Assembly: GCA_963786975.1 (NCBI GenBank)
Contig: CAWBBE010000009.1
Span: 186,001 to 250,000, forward strand
DNA: 64,000 nucleotides
Direction of reading: 5' to 3'
Source: Palsa-506 sp963786975
GTDB lineage: Bacteria > Actinomycetota > Actinomycetes > Streptosporangiales > Streptosporangiaceae
Shown here: one piece after another, positions 54,579 to 62,031 of the stretch
How positions within the stretch are numbered: the stretch's first letter is position 1
Layout: each line of letters starts with the position of its first letter
Position numbers and translations under genes: made by a program
The notes under the pieces: model-generated
What the model was told of the DNA's origin: nothing
The model's database searches: none
The model's input: only the letters and a program-made list of their open reading frames with translations

Positions 54579-55502
54579 TCAGTGCAGCGCCAGGCGCCAG
54601 GTCTCGTCGGTCAGGTCATGGCCGAAGCTGTGATGGCGCCCGGCGCGGACAAGCACGAAGCCGGCCTGCTGGTAGCAGCGCCGGGCCTCGGTCAGGATGT
54701 CCTGGGTCCACAGCACCAGGTCGTCGTATCCGGCCCGGCGGGCGAAGGAAATGCACTCGTCGACCAGGCGCGCGCCGATGCCGAGCCCGCGAGCGGCCGG
54801 ATCGACGAGCAGCAGCCGGAGCTGCCCGGTCGTATCGCTCTTGCGCACGCAGAACACGCACCCGGCGGGCTCGCCGTTCACCTCGGCGATCCAGGCCGCC
54901 TCGCGGCGCGGGTCATGGCGCTCCGCGTAGTCGGCGACGATCCTGGCGACCAGCGCCTCGAAGGACGCGTCAAATTGATACTCGTCGGCGTAGACCGCGC
55001 CGTGCTGCCAGATGACCCAGCCGAGATCGCCCGGCCGCGGCGCCCTGAGCACGTAGCCAGCCGGCCGCGGCCGGCCTTCCAGCAGCTCGCGCACGGTCGC
55101 CATCGCGCTGGTGAGCCGCTGCTGGCCAGCCTCGGGAAGCTGGCTAAGCAGCTCCGCGATCTGGCCGGATGACCGGCCGTCCAGCATCCGGAACGCAGCG
55201 GCGCCCGGCTCGGTCAGCATGATCACCTGGCGCCGGCCGTCAGCGGGGGACTGCTGCCGCGAGATGAGGCCCCCGGCCTCCAGCCTGGCCAGCACCCGGC
55301 TCAGGTACCCCGCGTCAATGTCGAGCGAGCGGCGCAACTCGGTCGCATCCGCCTGGCCAGCGGCGGCCAGCTCGAATATCACCCGGCCCTCGGCCAGCGA
55401 GTAGGGGGTCTCCAGCAGGCCGTCGCGCAGCAGCCCGAGGACGTTCGTGTAGAACCGGTTGAACTCGCGGACCGCCGCTATCCGGTCCGCTGCATCTCCC
55501 AT
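54579..55502 (-). CDS. MarR-type regulator fused to GNAT acetyltransferase
   Basis: Encodes 307 residues. The N-terminal part (1-140) is a MarR winged helix (FNRFYTNVLGLL, DIDAGYLSRVLARLEAGGL, wing PADGRRQVIMLT); the C-terminal part (about 150-307) is a GNAT domain with the acetyl-CoA motif LLVDPAARGLGIGARLVDEC and YQQAGFVLV. Such fusions are known but poorly studied. The ATG at 55502 fits the family start. The AT-rich stretch right upstream has GTTG-N7-CAAC (GTTGACATAGGCAAC), a possible own operator. Confidence 0.88.
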   Translation of the reverse strand: MGDAADRIAAVREFNRFYTNVLGLLRDGLLETPYSLAEGRVIFELAAAGQADATELRRSLDIDAGYLSRVLARLEAGGLISRQQSPADGRRQVIMLTEPGAAAFRMLDGRSSGQIAELLSQLPEAGQQRLTSAMATVRELLEGRPRPAGYVLRAPRPGDLGWVIWQHGAVYADEYQFDASFEALVARIVADYAERHDPRREAAWIAEVNGEPAGCVFCVRKSDTTGQLRLLLVDPAARGLGIGARLVDECISFARRAGYDDLVLWTQDILTEARRCYQQAGFVLVRAGRHHSFGHDLTDETWRLALH

Positions 55503-55684
55503 GTTTGTTGTTTTAAGCAAAGATTTAGTTGACATAGGCAACAGTATGGCCGGCGCTGCGGCAGGTCCAGCCGCGGCCACGCGTCCTGACGATGGACTGC
55601 CCGATGCGAGCGCTGCTGCCGTCACCAGCGTCAGGGAGGTACGCTGTCCCGGGTCGTCGCGCAGCCGCGGCTGGGCGACCGCAC

Positions 55685-55756
55685 GGGTGCATAGCTCAGC
55701 GGTAGAGCACTCGCCTTACAAGCGAGGGGCCGGTGGTTCGAACCCACCTGCGCCCA
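55685..55756 (+). tRNA. tRNA-Val (anticodon TAC)
   Basis: Folds as a standard cloverleaf: acceptor GGGTGCA with TGCGCCC (one G-U), D arm GCTC/GAGC, anticodon arm CTCGC-CTTACAA-GCGAG giving anticodon TAC, T arm GGTGG-TTCGAAC-CCACC, discriminator A. CCA is not encoded. It lies just before an accessory stretch, a common insertion point. Confidence 0.95.
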
Positions 55757-56306
55757 CTGTATTAGCAGGCCAGCGGCATGCCGTGAGTTGGCGTTAGGGA
55801 GCCAAACGGGGAGCCAAAGCTGCTGATGATCTTGTTCATAGCCGGGCCACGCGAAGCCTCGCGTAGCGCCCGGGCGGCATTCGCCTGCGAACTGATCCCC
55901 GGTAGCGGCCCGCGGTGGCGGAACGCCCAGCCGTGAAGGCCATGGCCTGCTTGCTGGGCCAGCGCGGGGGGCGGGATGGCCAGTACCGGGCATTGGCGTG
56001 ACCTGGGCGGTAGCGGCCGGGAACGTCGCCCGCCATGCGCGCCACTCGGGCTCGGCCTATCAGGACCAACGGAACGCGCCGGAGGCGACCGGTAACAGCG
56101 ACGTGATCGCCGGCCTGGTCACCCACGAGCGCCGCCAGCTCGAGCTCGCAGCCGGCGCGGCGTCACGGCGCGGGAACCAGCCCGGCGCGGCCTACAACGA
56201 CAAAGCAAAGAGGCACGAGGAAGCGGCCGCAGCCGGGCGCGCCGAGCACGCCTACGAAGTCCTCGTCGCCCACTGGCAGCCCAGAAACCGCCCGACACCC
56301 GCAGTA
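55757..56306. other. Accessory stretch after tRNA-Val, no gene recognised
   Basis: It holds the first copy of a 21-base direct repeat (55797-55817). A plus-strand frame from 55998 (178 codons, polar, alanine-rich) stays open across the region but shows no family, no ribosome site, and overlaps a transposase scrap; it is left uncalled. Confidence 0.4.
55797..55817 (+). repeat. 21-base direct repeat, copy 1
   Basis: The 21 bases, themselves built from two GGGAGCCAA units, recur exactly at 58493-58513. The copies bound about 2.7 kb next to the tRNA gene and may be attachment-site or transposition scars. Confidence 0.75.
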
Positions 56307-56396
56307 CCGCTTGACGATTTCATCGGTCGTGCAGATGACGCGCCTGACCTCGGGCGGGAACGCCAGGAATGGGGTGAACTCGTCGATGAAGGTCAC
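56307..56396 (-). pseudogene. IS256-family transposase fragment
   Basis: On the minus strand about 30 codons read VTFIDEFTPFLAFPPEVRRV followed by ICTTDEIVKR, close to the C-terminal IS256 motif FxPFLxFPPExRRVIYTTNAIES. The invariant NAIES is already changed. No further transposase sequence is seen on either side, so it is a scrap of an old insertion. Confidence 0.7.
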
Positions 56397-56588
56397 CGGG
56401 TAGACCGGTCCAGGGCCCCGGGACTGCCGCTCCTGAAGTTCGGATGGTCGGGTACTCAACTTGCTGGAATCCGTAGTGGTACGGATGTAGCGGCTCAAGA
56501 GTGTTCCTACCGTGAGCGTGAGGAGGCCGGTTGACGAGTAGGCGCGGACCGGCGAGGCGCAGGGACCAAACGGAAAGGGGCATACGGG

Positions 56589-56846
56589 ATGCCATTGATC
56601 AATGTGAAGGTGATTGAGGGCGTTTTCTCCAGCTCGCAGCGCCGGGAGATCGTGCAGAAGCTCACCGATGCGATGGTGTCGATCGAGGGTGAGAACATGC
56701 GCGGGGTGACCTGGTGCGTGCTGGAAGAGGTGCACAGCGGCGATTGGGCGATCGGCGGGAACGCGTTGACCACTCAGGACGTGCAGGCCCTCGCCGCCGG
56801 CACCGGCGCTGAGGCCGACGCTACGGCTGGCGTCGCGGTCGGCTGA
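56589..56846 (+). CDS. 4-Oxalocrotonate tautomerase family protein
   Basis: Encodes 85 residues starting MPLINVKVIEGVFSSSQRRE, with the catalytic proline exposed once Met is removed, and the helix IVQKLTDAMVSIEGENMRGV. Members tautomerise keto/enol acids; the substrate here is unknown. The C-terminus after WAIGGNALTT is extended by an alanine-rich stretch. GGAAAGGGG upstream of ATG. Followed by a strong hairpin. Confidence 0.88.
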   Translation: MPLINVKVIEGVFSSSQRREIVQKLTDAMVSIEGENMRGVTWCVLEEVHSGDWAIGGNALTTQDVQALAAGTGAEADATAGVAVG

Positions 56847-56864
56847 ACCGGCGACTGGGAGATG

Positions 56865-56900
56865 GGCGGCCGCGGGCCCCGATCGGAACCCGCGGCCGCC
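56865..56900 (+). terminator. Hairpin after the tautomerase gene
   Basis: Perfect 12-base arms GGCGGCCGCGGG (56865-56876) and CCCGCGGCCGCC (56889-56900) with a 12-base loop, 18 bases after the stop. It separates the tautomerase from the leaderless promoter of the next gene. Confidence 0.65.
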
Positions 56901-56921
56901 GCCGGGTGGCTTCTACATTGC

Positions 56922-56927
56922 TAGACT
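56922..56927 (+). promoter_or_regulatory. -10 element of a leaderless promoter (hydrolase-LuxR gene)
   Basis: TAGACT ends six bases before the GTG at 56934, with no ribosome site. A second TACATT lies eight bases further upstream. Confidence 0.5.
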
Positions 56928-56933
56928 GCCGGG

Positions 56934-57986
56934 GTGGGTCCGGCCACTAGGTACGCGCGCAGCGGAGAGGTCCACGTCGCCCACCAGGTTCTTGGTTCGG
57001 GGCCGCCGGATCTGGTGCTGGTGCCGGGGTTCGTGTCACATGTCGAGGCGGCCTGGGACTGGCCGTATCTGGCCAGGTTCCTGCACCGGCTGGCATCGTT
57101 CGGTCGGCTGATCTTGTTCGATAAGCGCGGCACCGGGCTCTCGGATCCGATGAAACGCCCGCCTACCTTGGCCGAGCGAGTCGACGACATCCGGGCGGTG
57201 ATGGACGCGGTCGGCGTCGAGCGGGCGCACCTGTTCGGGGTGTCCGAGGGCGGCGCGTTGAGCATCGCGTTCGCCGCCCAGCACCCGCACCGGGTCGAGT
57301 CGCTGATCCTCTACGGGTCCTACCCGCGCAAGGTCGCGACCGCCGACTACCCGTGGGGGGTGTCGCGTCAGACCGTCGCCCGGTTCCTCGAGCGCTTCGA
57401 TGAGGCGTGGGCCAGCGGGGCATGGTGGGACATCGTCAACCCGGACCTGCCCCTCGACCCGGACACCCAGCGCTGGTGGGCGCGCTACCTACGCGTGGGA
57501 GCCAGCCCCAGTATGGCCCGCGACCTGATGTTGATGAACGCGCAGATCGACGTTCGGAATCTGCTGCCCGATATCCAAGCCCCGACACTGGTGCTGCACC
57601 GCGGCGATGACCGTTGGGTCGAGGTCGGCAACGGCCGCTACCTCGCGAGCCACATCGCCGGCGCGAAGTTGGTCGAACTGCCCGGCGCTGATCACCGCCC
57701 TTGGCTCGAAGACGCCGACTCCGTGCTCGATCAGGTGCAGGCCGCCGTCTGCGGCACGCTCCGCCGCCCCCGGCACGCCAGCTCTTCGGTCGGGGTGCAT
57801 GCGCTCAGCCAGCGCGAGCACGAGATTGTCCGGCTCGCCGTTGCTGGCCAGTCAACGCCGGACATCGCCCGGCACCTGTTCCTCAGCGAACGCACCATCG
57901 AAACACACCTGCGCAACGCTTACACGAAGCTCGACGTCAACTCCAAGCTCGAGCTCACCCGACGAGCAGCCCAACTCGGCATCTAA
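56934..57986 (+). CDS. Alpha/beta hydrolase fused to LuxR-type DNA-binding domain
   Basis: Encodes 350 residues. The first 270 form an alpha/beta hydrolase: oxyanion region LVLVPGFVSHVEA, LILFDKRGTGLSD, nucleophile elbow LFGVSEGGALS with Ser, the acid in VLHRGDDRWVE and His in LPGADHRPW. The last 65 are a LuxR helix-turn-helix (LSQREHEIVRLAVAGQSTPD, SERTIETHLRNAYTKL). It may sense a small ester or lactone and regulate genes. It is a paralogue of the broken gene at the window start, which carries a cyclase-like tail instead. Confidence 0.9.
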   Translation: MGPATRYARSGEVHVAHQVLGSGPPDLVLVPGFVSHVEAAWDWPYLARFLHRLASFGRLILFDKRGTGLSDPMKRPPTLAERVDDIRAVMDAVGVERAHLFGVSEGGALSIAFAAQHPHRVESLILYGSYPRKVATADYPWGVSRQTVARFLERFDEAWASGAWWDIVNPDLPLDPDTQRWWARYLRVGASPSMARDLMLMNAQIDVRNLLPDIQAPTLVLHRGDDRWVEVGNGRYLASHIAGAKLVELPGADHRPWLEDADSVLDQVQAAVCGTLRRPRHASSSVGVHALSQREHEIVRLAVAGQSTPDIARHLFLSERTIETHLRNAYTKLDVNSKLELTRRAAQLGI

Positions 57987-58544
57987 ACCGATCAGAAGAG
58001 AGATTCCCTTACGCTCGGGCGGCGAAGCTGGGTAACGATGGTGGAGAAGAGCGCACAGGTCAGCACCCAGAACATGCGATCTGGCTGCGCCCGAACGTCC
58101 CATCGCCGGCACGTGGGAGCGCGAATTTCGCAATGACGGCTGCGGCGTTGATCGCGTCAATAACGCATGAGTATGCGCAGGCGGGCATCATCATGCGCCA
58201 CGGGTACTTTCGGCATGACAGGTTGACTCGACGGGCTGCCAGGCACTGTTCCCGATCCGGCTATGGACTCATTACGATCTGTCGGCGCGGCAGTCGCCGA
58301 CAGGCGGCTTGAACCCGAGCCTGTTCCGAACGGTGCTGCGTCGAAGTGTCTCCCGGCGCTGGCCCCGGAGCCCTCGCGGCTGGACATCGGGCTCACGGTC
58401 ATCGATCGCTCCCGGGGCGCCATGGCCGGGGAGTAGCGAGTTTCCGGCTGGCGCTCGTGCTTGTTGAAGGGTTAGCGGCGCTAACGAATCAGGGGAGCCA
58501 AACGGGGAGCCAACAACCACAGACATCAGGCCACGCCAGGCCAC
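57987..58544. other. Stretch without recognisable genes
   Basis: Short frames on both strands have neither ribosome sites nor family resemblance. Near the right end is the second copy of the 21-base repeat. An inverted repeat GTTAGCGGCGCTAAC lies at 58471-58485. Probably debris of past insertions at the outer edge of the Tn7-like element. Confidence 0.4.
58493..58513 (+). repeat. 21-base direct repeat, copy 2
   Basis: Exact copy of 55797-55817. It lies about 35 bases outside the end repeats of the Tn7-like element. Confidence 0.75.
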
Positions 58545-58550
58545 TGTCCT

Positions 58551-58622
58551 GTCTCAGTGAACGCTGCCCGGTCTCACTGATTCTTGCCCGTTGGGCATCT
58601 TGGTCTCAGTAGGGTTTGCCCG
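58551..58622 (+). repeat. Left-end direct repeats, candidate TnsB-binding sites
   Basis: Three 20-base units begin GTCTCA(G/C)T and end TGCCCG: 58551-58570, 58571-58590 (adjacent) and 58603-58622. They differ only in the middle. Tn7-like ends carry such spaced repeats bound by TnsB. They lie directly before the first element gene. Confidence 0.7.
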
Positions 58623-58674
58623 GTCTGTGATCTTCGGTGGTCCTTGGTGCCTGCGTCCGTGATCGGGAGATGCG

Positions 58675-59361
58675 GTGTGTATCGACATTCCGGATGAGCT
58701 TCGCGACGAAGGCGTCGCTGTTGGGCTGGTGGAGGCGTACTTCGCTGACGATCCCGCGACGGGGCGAGCGGAGTACTCGGGTTCTTACTTTGAGCGGCTT
58801 GGCGGGGGCGGCGGAAGGCCGGAGACGGCGTATCAGTTCACGGCCGAGGATCTGCTGGCCGTCAGCATGCTGAGCGTGCCAGTCGTGAGGTATTACGCCC
58901 TGCATGTGCTCGACTTTAAGGCCCGCGAGCTCAGCGGCCTGCTCGCCCGGATCCCGGTGGACGTGACGCTGGCGGACCCGGAGGCCGGGGACCTCATTGC
59001 CGGGGACGGGCCAGCTCAGAAACTGTGGCAGGTGCTCCGCGACATTAAGCCGCGGCCTCGGGACAGGAACCGGCTCGGCCCCGTCGCGGCCGGGAAGCTC
59101 CTGGCACGCAAGCGCCCGCATCTGATCCCGGTTTACGACAGCCACGTGAAAGAGGTGCTCCGGCGGCCTGCGAATGACGGCTCGTGGTGGCGTGACCTGC
59201 GCTGCCAGTTGCTCAAGGACGAGGATCTTGTCCGTGAGCTTGAGTCGGTGCGCTCCCGGGCGGGTGCCGGCCACCTGTCCCTGCTGCGGACTTTCGACAT
59301 CATGTGCTGGATGTTCTGGGAGAACCAGCACAGGCCGGGCCAGGGCCAGGCGGGCACGTGA
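58675..59361 (+). CDS. DUF6308 family protein in the Tn7-like element
   Basis: Encodes 228 residues, mixed helical, with YFERLGGGGGRPETAYQFTA and DLLAVSMLSVPVVRYYAL, which fit the uncharacterised DUF6308 group, and RPHLIPVYDSHVKEVL. No enzyme motif is evident. GTG start follows GGGAGA. It lies between the end repeats and TnsA with a 23-base gap, so it is either cargo or an accessory transposition gene. Unlike the tns genes its frame is intact. Confidence 0.7.
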   Translation: MCIDIPDELRDEGVAVGLVEAYFADDPATGRAEYSGSYFERLGGGGGRPETAYQFTAEDLLAVSMLSVPVVRYYALHVLDFKARELSGLLARIPVDVTLADPEAGDLIAGDGPAQKLWQVLRDIKPRPRDRNRLGPVAAGKLLARKRPHLIPVYDSHVKEVLRRPANDGSWWRDLRCQLLKDEDLVRELESVRSRAGAGHLSLLRTFDIMCWMFWENQHRPGQGQAGT

Positions 59362-59384
59362 TCACCTGAACTCGGGAGGGACTG

Positions 59385-60138
59385 GTGGGATCGGCTGCTG
59401 CCGCGTCGCCTGAGACTGGGGACTGCGGGGCTGGGCTGGAATTTGCTGGTGACGGCGGTGGTGGTGGGCGTGTTCGCCTGGCGGAGTGCGGCGGGGTGCG
59501 GGTCGAGGATGCCGTTCCAGTCCGCTCGTTCCGGTGGTCGCGGGGCCAGGAGCATTTTCCGGGCTGGTGGTGGCTGGCCACGACTGGCCGGCATGTCGGT
59601 TACGAGTCCTGGCTTGAGCGGGATCACCTGATGCTGCTGGATTTCGACCCGGCGGTGACGGCGGTCGCCTCGCAGCCGTTCTGGCTGCACTGGGACGACG
59701 GCCATCGCGGTCGCCGTCATGCTCCTGATTTCTTCGCCCGGCTGGCCGACGGAACCGGCGTGGTGATCGACGTCCGCGCTGACGACCGGATCGGGCGGCA
59801 GGACGCGGAGGCGTTCGATGTCACGGCCCGCGCCTGTGAGGCAGCGGGCTGGGAGTTCCGGCGGGTGGGCACGATCGACCCGGTTCTTGCGGCGAACGTG
59901 CGCTGGCTGTCGCGTTACCGGCATTCCCGGTGCGCAGGCCCGCCCGGGGCGGCGGATGCCCTGCGGCGGGCGTTCGCCGTCCGCGCCGCTGCTGGCCGGC
60001 GCGGCTGAGGCCGGGGACACTCTGGCGGTGCTCCCGGTGCTGTTCCACCTGATGTGGCATCAGGTGCTGGCCGCTGACCTGGGCTCCGCGCCGCTGGGCT
60101 CGGCAAGCCCGGTCTGGCTCGCGGCAGGTGCCCGGTGA
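59385..60138 (+). pseudogene. TnsA-like transposase endonuclease, C-terminus frameshifted
   Basis: TnsA cuts the 5' ends of a Tn7-like element using a restriction-type fold. Visible: HVGYESWLERDHLMLLDFDP with the acidic ESxLE site, HAPDFFARLADGTGVVIDVR with the active-site Asp and the following DVR, and VTARACEAAGWEFRRVG. At about 59981 the frame shifts by one (one extra or two missing bases); the expected end (LLAGAAEAGDTLAVLPVLFH) is in the next frame and stops at 60138, where it overlaps the GTG of tnsB as a coupled pair. Only the last 50 residues are affected. Confidence 0.82.
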
Positions 60139-60885
60139 GCCCCGTTGGCCAGAGTTCCCGGCTAAGGATCGGGGACCGGGTCCGGTTCAGGGAAGCAGAG
60201 CACACCGTGATCGGGCTGGCCGGGACGGTCGTGCGGCTGGCTGGTCCCGGCGGGCTGCTGGCGGAGGTGACGCTCGCGGAGCTGCTGGCGGATCCGGGAT
60301 TCGGGCACGCCGGCGTGCCGTCGCCTGGCCCGCTGCCGCCGGTGAGCCCGCTCGACGGGCTGCCGGAGGCCGCAGTGGCGGAGGCGCTGTGGTGGGAACG
60401 GCACATCGTGGAAGTGCTGCGCGGCCTGCCGCCCCACGCGCCGCCGGGGGCGGTTCCCCGGCCGGAGTACGACCCGGAGCGGTGTCGCTGACCCGGCGGG
60501 AGCAGGCGAAAGCGGCGGAGCTGACCGCTGCGGGAAAGCCGGTGACCGCCAGCGCGGTCAAGCAGCGCAGGCGGCGTTATGAGGCCGGTGGCCTGGCCGC
60601 GATGGCCGACCGCCGGGCAGCCAGGCGCACGCTGCCGCACGGCCGCGCCGACCAGCGGGTCGTCGAGGCCATGCGGCAGGCGATCCGCGAGGCCACCGAC
60701 GCCTCAACGCGGACCGCGCCCTACGTCTTCTGGCGGACCGGGCAGATCCTGGAGGCCGGGCACGGGGCCGGGGGGCAGTGGAGCTGCCGTCGCGGGCCAG
60801 CCTTTACCGGCTGTTCTCGGCCATGTCCGCGGGGAAGCACACGACAGGGTCGGCCCGCACCCGCCGGTCGCTGGGTCGCGGCGGC
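60135..60885 (+). pseudogene. TnsB-like transposase, two frameshifts and 3' truncation
   Basis: The fragment matches the N-terminal DNA-binding half of TnsB-like/Mu-type transposases: LRIGDRVRFREAEHTVIGLA, ALWWERHIVEVLRGLPPHAP, then in the next frame SLTRREQAKAAELTAAGKPV with a helix-turn-helix, then in a third frame LPSRASLYRLFSAMSAGKHT and GSARTRRSL. Breaks are at about 60481 (one G missing) and the six-G run 60770-60775. The catalytic DDE domain is gone; the match ends near 60880. Not functional as it stands. Confidence 0.82.
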
Positions 60886-61639
60886 GCGTCCCCGGCGGGC
60901 GAGGTAGACAGCGGCAACGGCGTTGGGCAGGCTCGTCACCGCGGCCAGCACGATCGCGCCGGTGATCGCGGCCGGGACGGCGAAGCGGGCGGCGAGCACC
61001 GAGACGCTGCGTTCCATGGCGAAGCTTGCCGCGAGCACGACGCCTAGGGCGAGGGCGCCGGTGCCGGCATCCCGCAGGCTGCCTTTTTCGGGATGGATTG
61101 CCTCGGATAGTTCCTGTTCTTCCTCGGCGATCGCCTCGGCGAGCCAGGACCGCAGCCGGGCCGACAGCGGGATGGTCGCGCGGCTGGATGGTTGCAGCGC
61201 CGACACGTACACATAAGGCGCCAGGACGGCCAGCGCGAGGCACGAGGGCGGCCGCGGGCGCGATCAGGCCGAGGGCGGCGGCGATGCTCAGGACCGCCAT
61301 CCATAGCGCTAGCGAGCCTTCGAAGATGACGACCCTGCGGTGCAGGCGGATCCGCCCGGCCACGACGGCGCCCAGTCCGAGCAGCGCCGCCAGGTTGAAC
61401 ACGTTCGAGCCGAGCACCACGCCGGTGCTGACGTCATGCTGGCCATGGGTGAGCGCGGTCACCGCCGAGGTGATCTCCGGGGTGTCTGCGGCCAGTGCCG
61501 CCAGCAGGCCAAGCAGCGCCTCGGACAGGCCCAGCCGGGCGCCCACTCGTTCCAGCCGCGCCACGAGCACTACGCTTGCGCTCAGGCTGAGCGCTGTGGC
61601 CGCCACGAAGACTGCAACCGTCAGCGGCGATGACGCCAT
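60721..61639 (-). pseudogene. Sodium/calcium exchanger-type antiporter, frameshifted and 3' truncated
   Basis: The N-terminal half has the exchanger alpha-1 repeat LAADTPEITSAVTALTHGQH and GSNVFNLAALLGL with several helices. At about 61239 an extra G (C on the coding strand) shifts the frame after APAAALV; the expected continuation LALAVLAPYVYVSALQ is in the next frame. The second half reaches the alpha-2 repeat AAVTSLPNAVAAVYLARRGR and then, near 60885, becomes antisense to tnsB until a stop at 60721. The last helices of the pore are missing, so transport is unlikely. Confidence 0.82.
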
Positions 61640-62031
61640 AAGTCACCGAAACCCTGCATGTTGCGATGATCCTGGTCCACCCGCCAGATCAGCAACCGAT
61701 CCTGAGCTGCGGTACTCAGGGCTAGCGGGCATGGCGGCACGTTACTAGTATGTGTGTTCATTTGTGCGCTCCTGGCGGGCGGATTCGAGAGTCACGAACG
61801 TCGCGCCGGCCAGGCTTCCCGGCTCACCTGATCACGAGCATAGATCCCGGCCGCCCGGCCGCCAAGTAACCGCCGGTCGCTGCCAGCCGGGTAAAGCGGA
61901 TCTGTAAAGTGCGACGAGGGGAACTCAGCATCGCACGCGTCGCTGCCCCGGGCGGCTGGCTGGGCGCTCGTCATGGCAGGCAGTTACGTTCCTGCCCGGG
62001 TGAGGCCGCTGCTGGCCGTGAGGAGGACGCG
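61640..62031. other. Intergenic region before the NhaA-DsbA gene
   Basis: It holds no gene. A slightly AT-rich stretch near 61741-61760 (GTTACTAGTATGTGTGTTCA) could hold a promoter. The frame of the next gene is open from 61909 but with no conserved sequence before 62032. No right end repeats of the Tn7-like element were found here. Confidence 0.45.

Larger units (their letters stand above)
58545..60885 (+). mobile_element. Decayed Tn7-like (TnsA-TnsB) transposon, right part lost
   Basis: Order: left-end repeat array (58551-58622), DUF6308 gene, TnsA-like endonuclease, TnsB-like transposase cut off after about 250 codons. No TnsC, TniQ or right end is present. Sequence switches to the 3' end of an exchanger gene on the other strand at about 60875-60890. 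The left boundary is an estimate from a TGT near 58545. Confidence 0.75.

Noticed and set aside
55631..55993. Minus-strand frame of 120 codons covering tRNA-Val
   Set aside because: It is the antisense translation of the tRNA (SNHRPLACKASALPLSYAP), a well-known false gene.
55998..56534. Plus-strand frame of 178 codons after tRNA-Val
   Set aside because: No family, no ribosome site, and it crosses an IS256 scrap on the other strand. Kept only as a note.
60128..60907. Single 259-codon frame as one gene
   Set aside because: Only its second half matches TnsB; the first half is out of frame with the true N-terminus starting at 60135.
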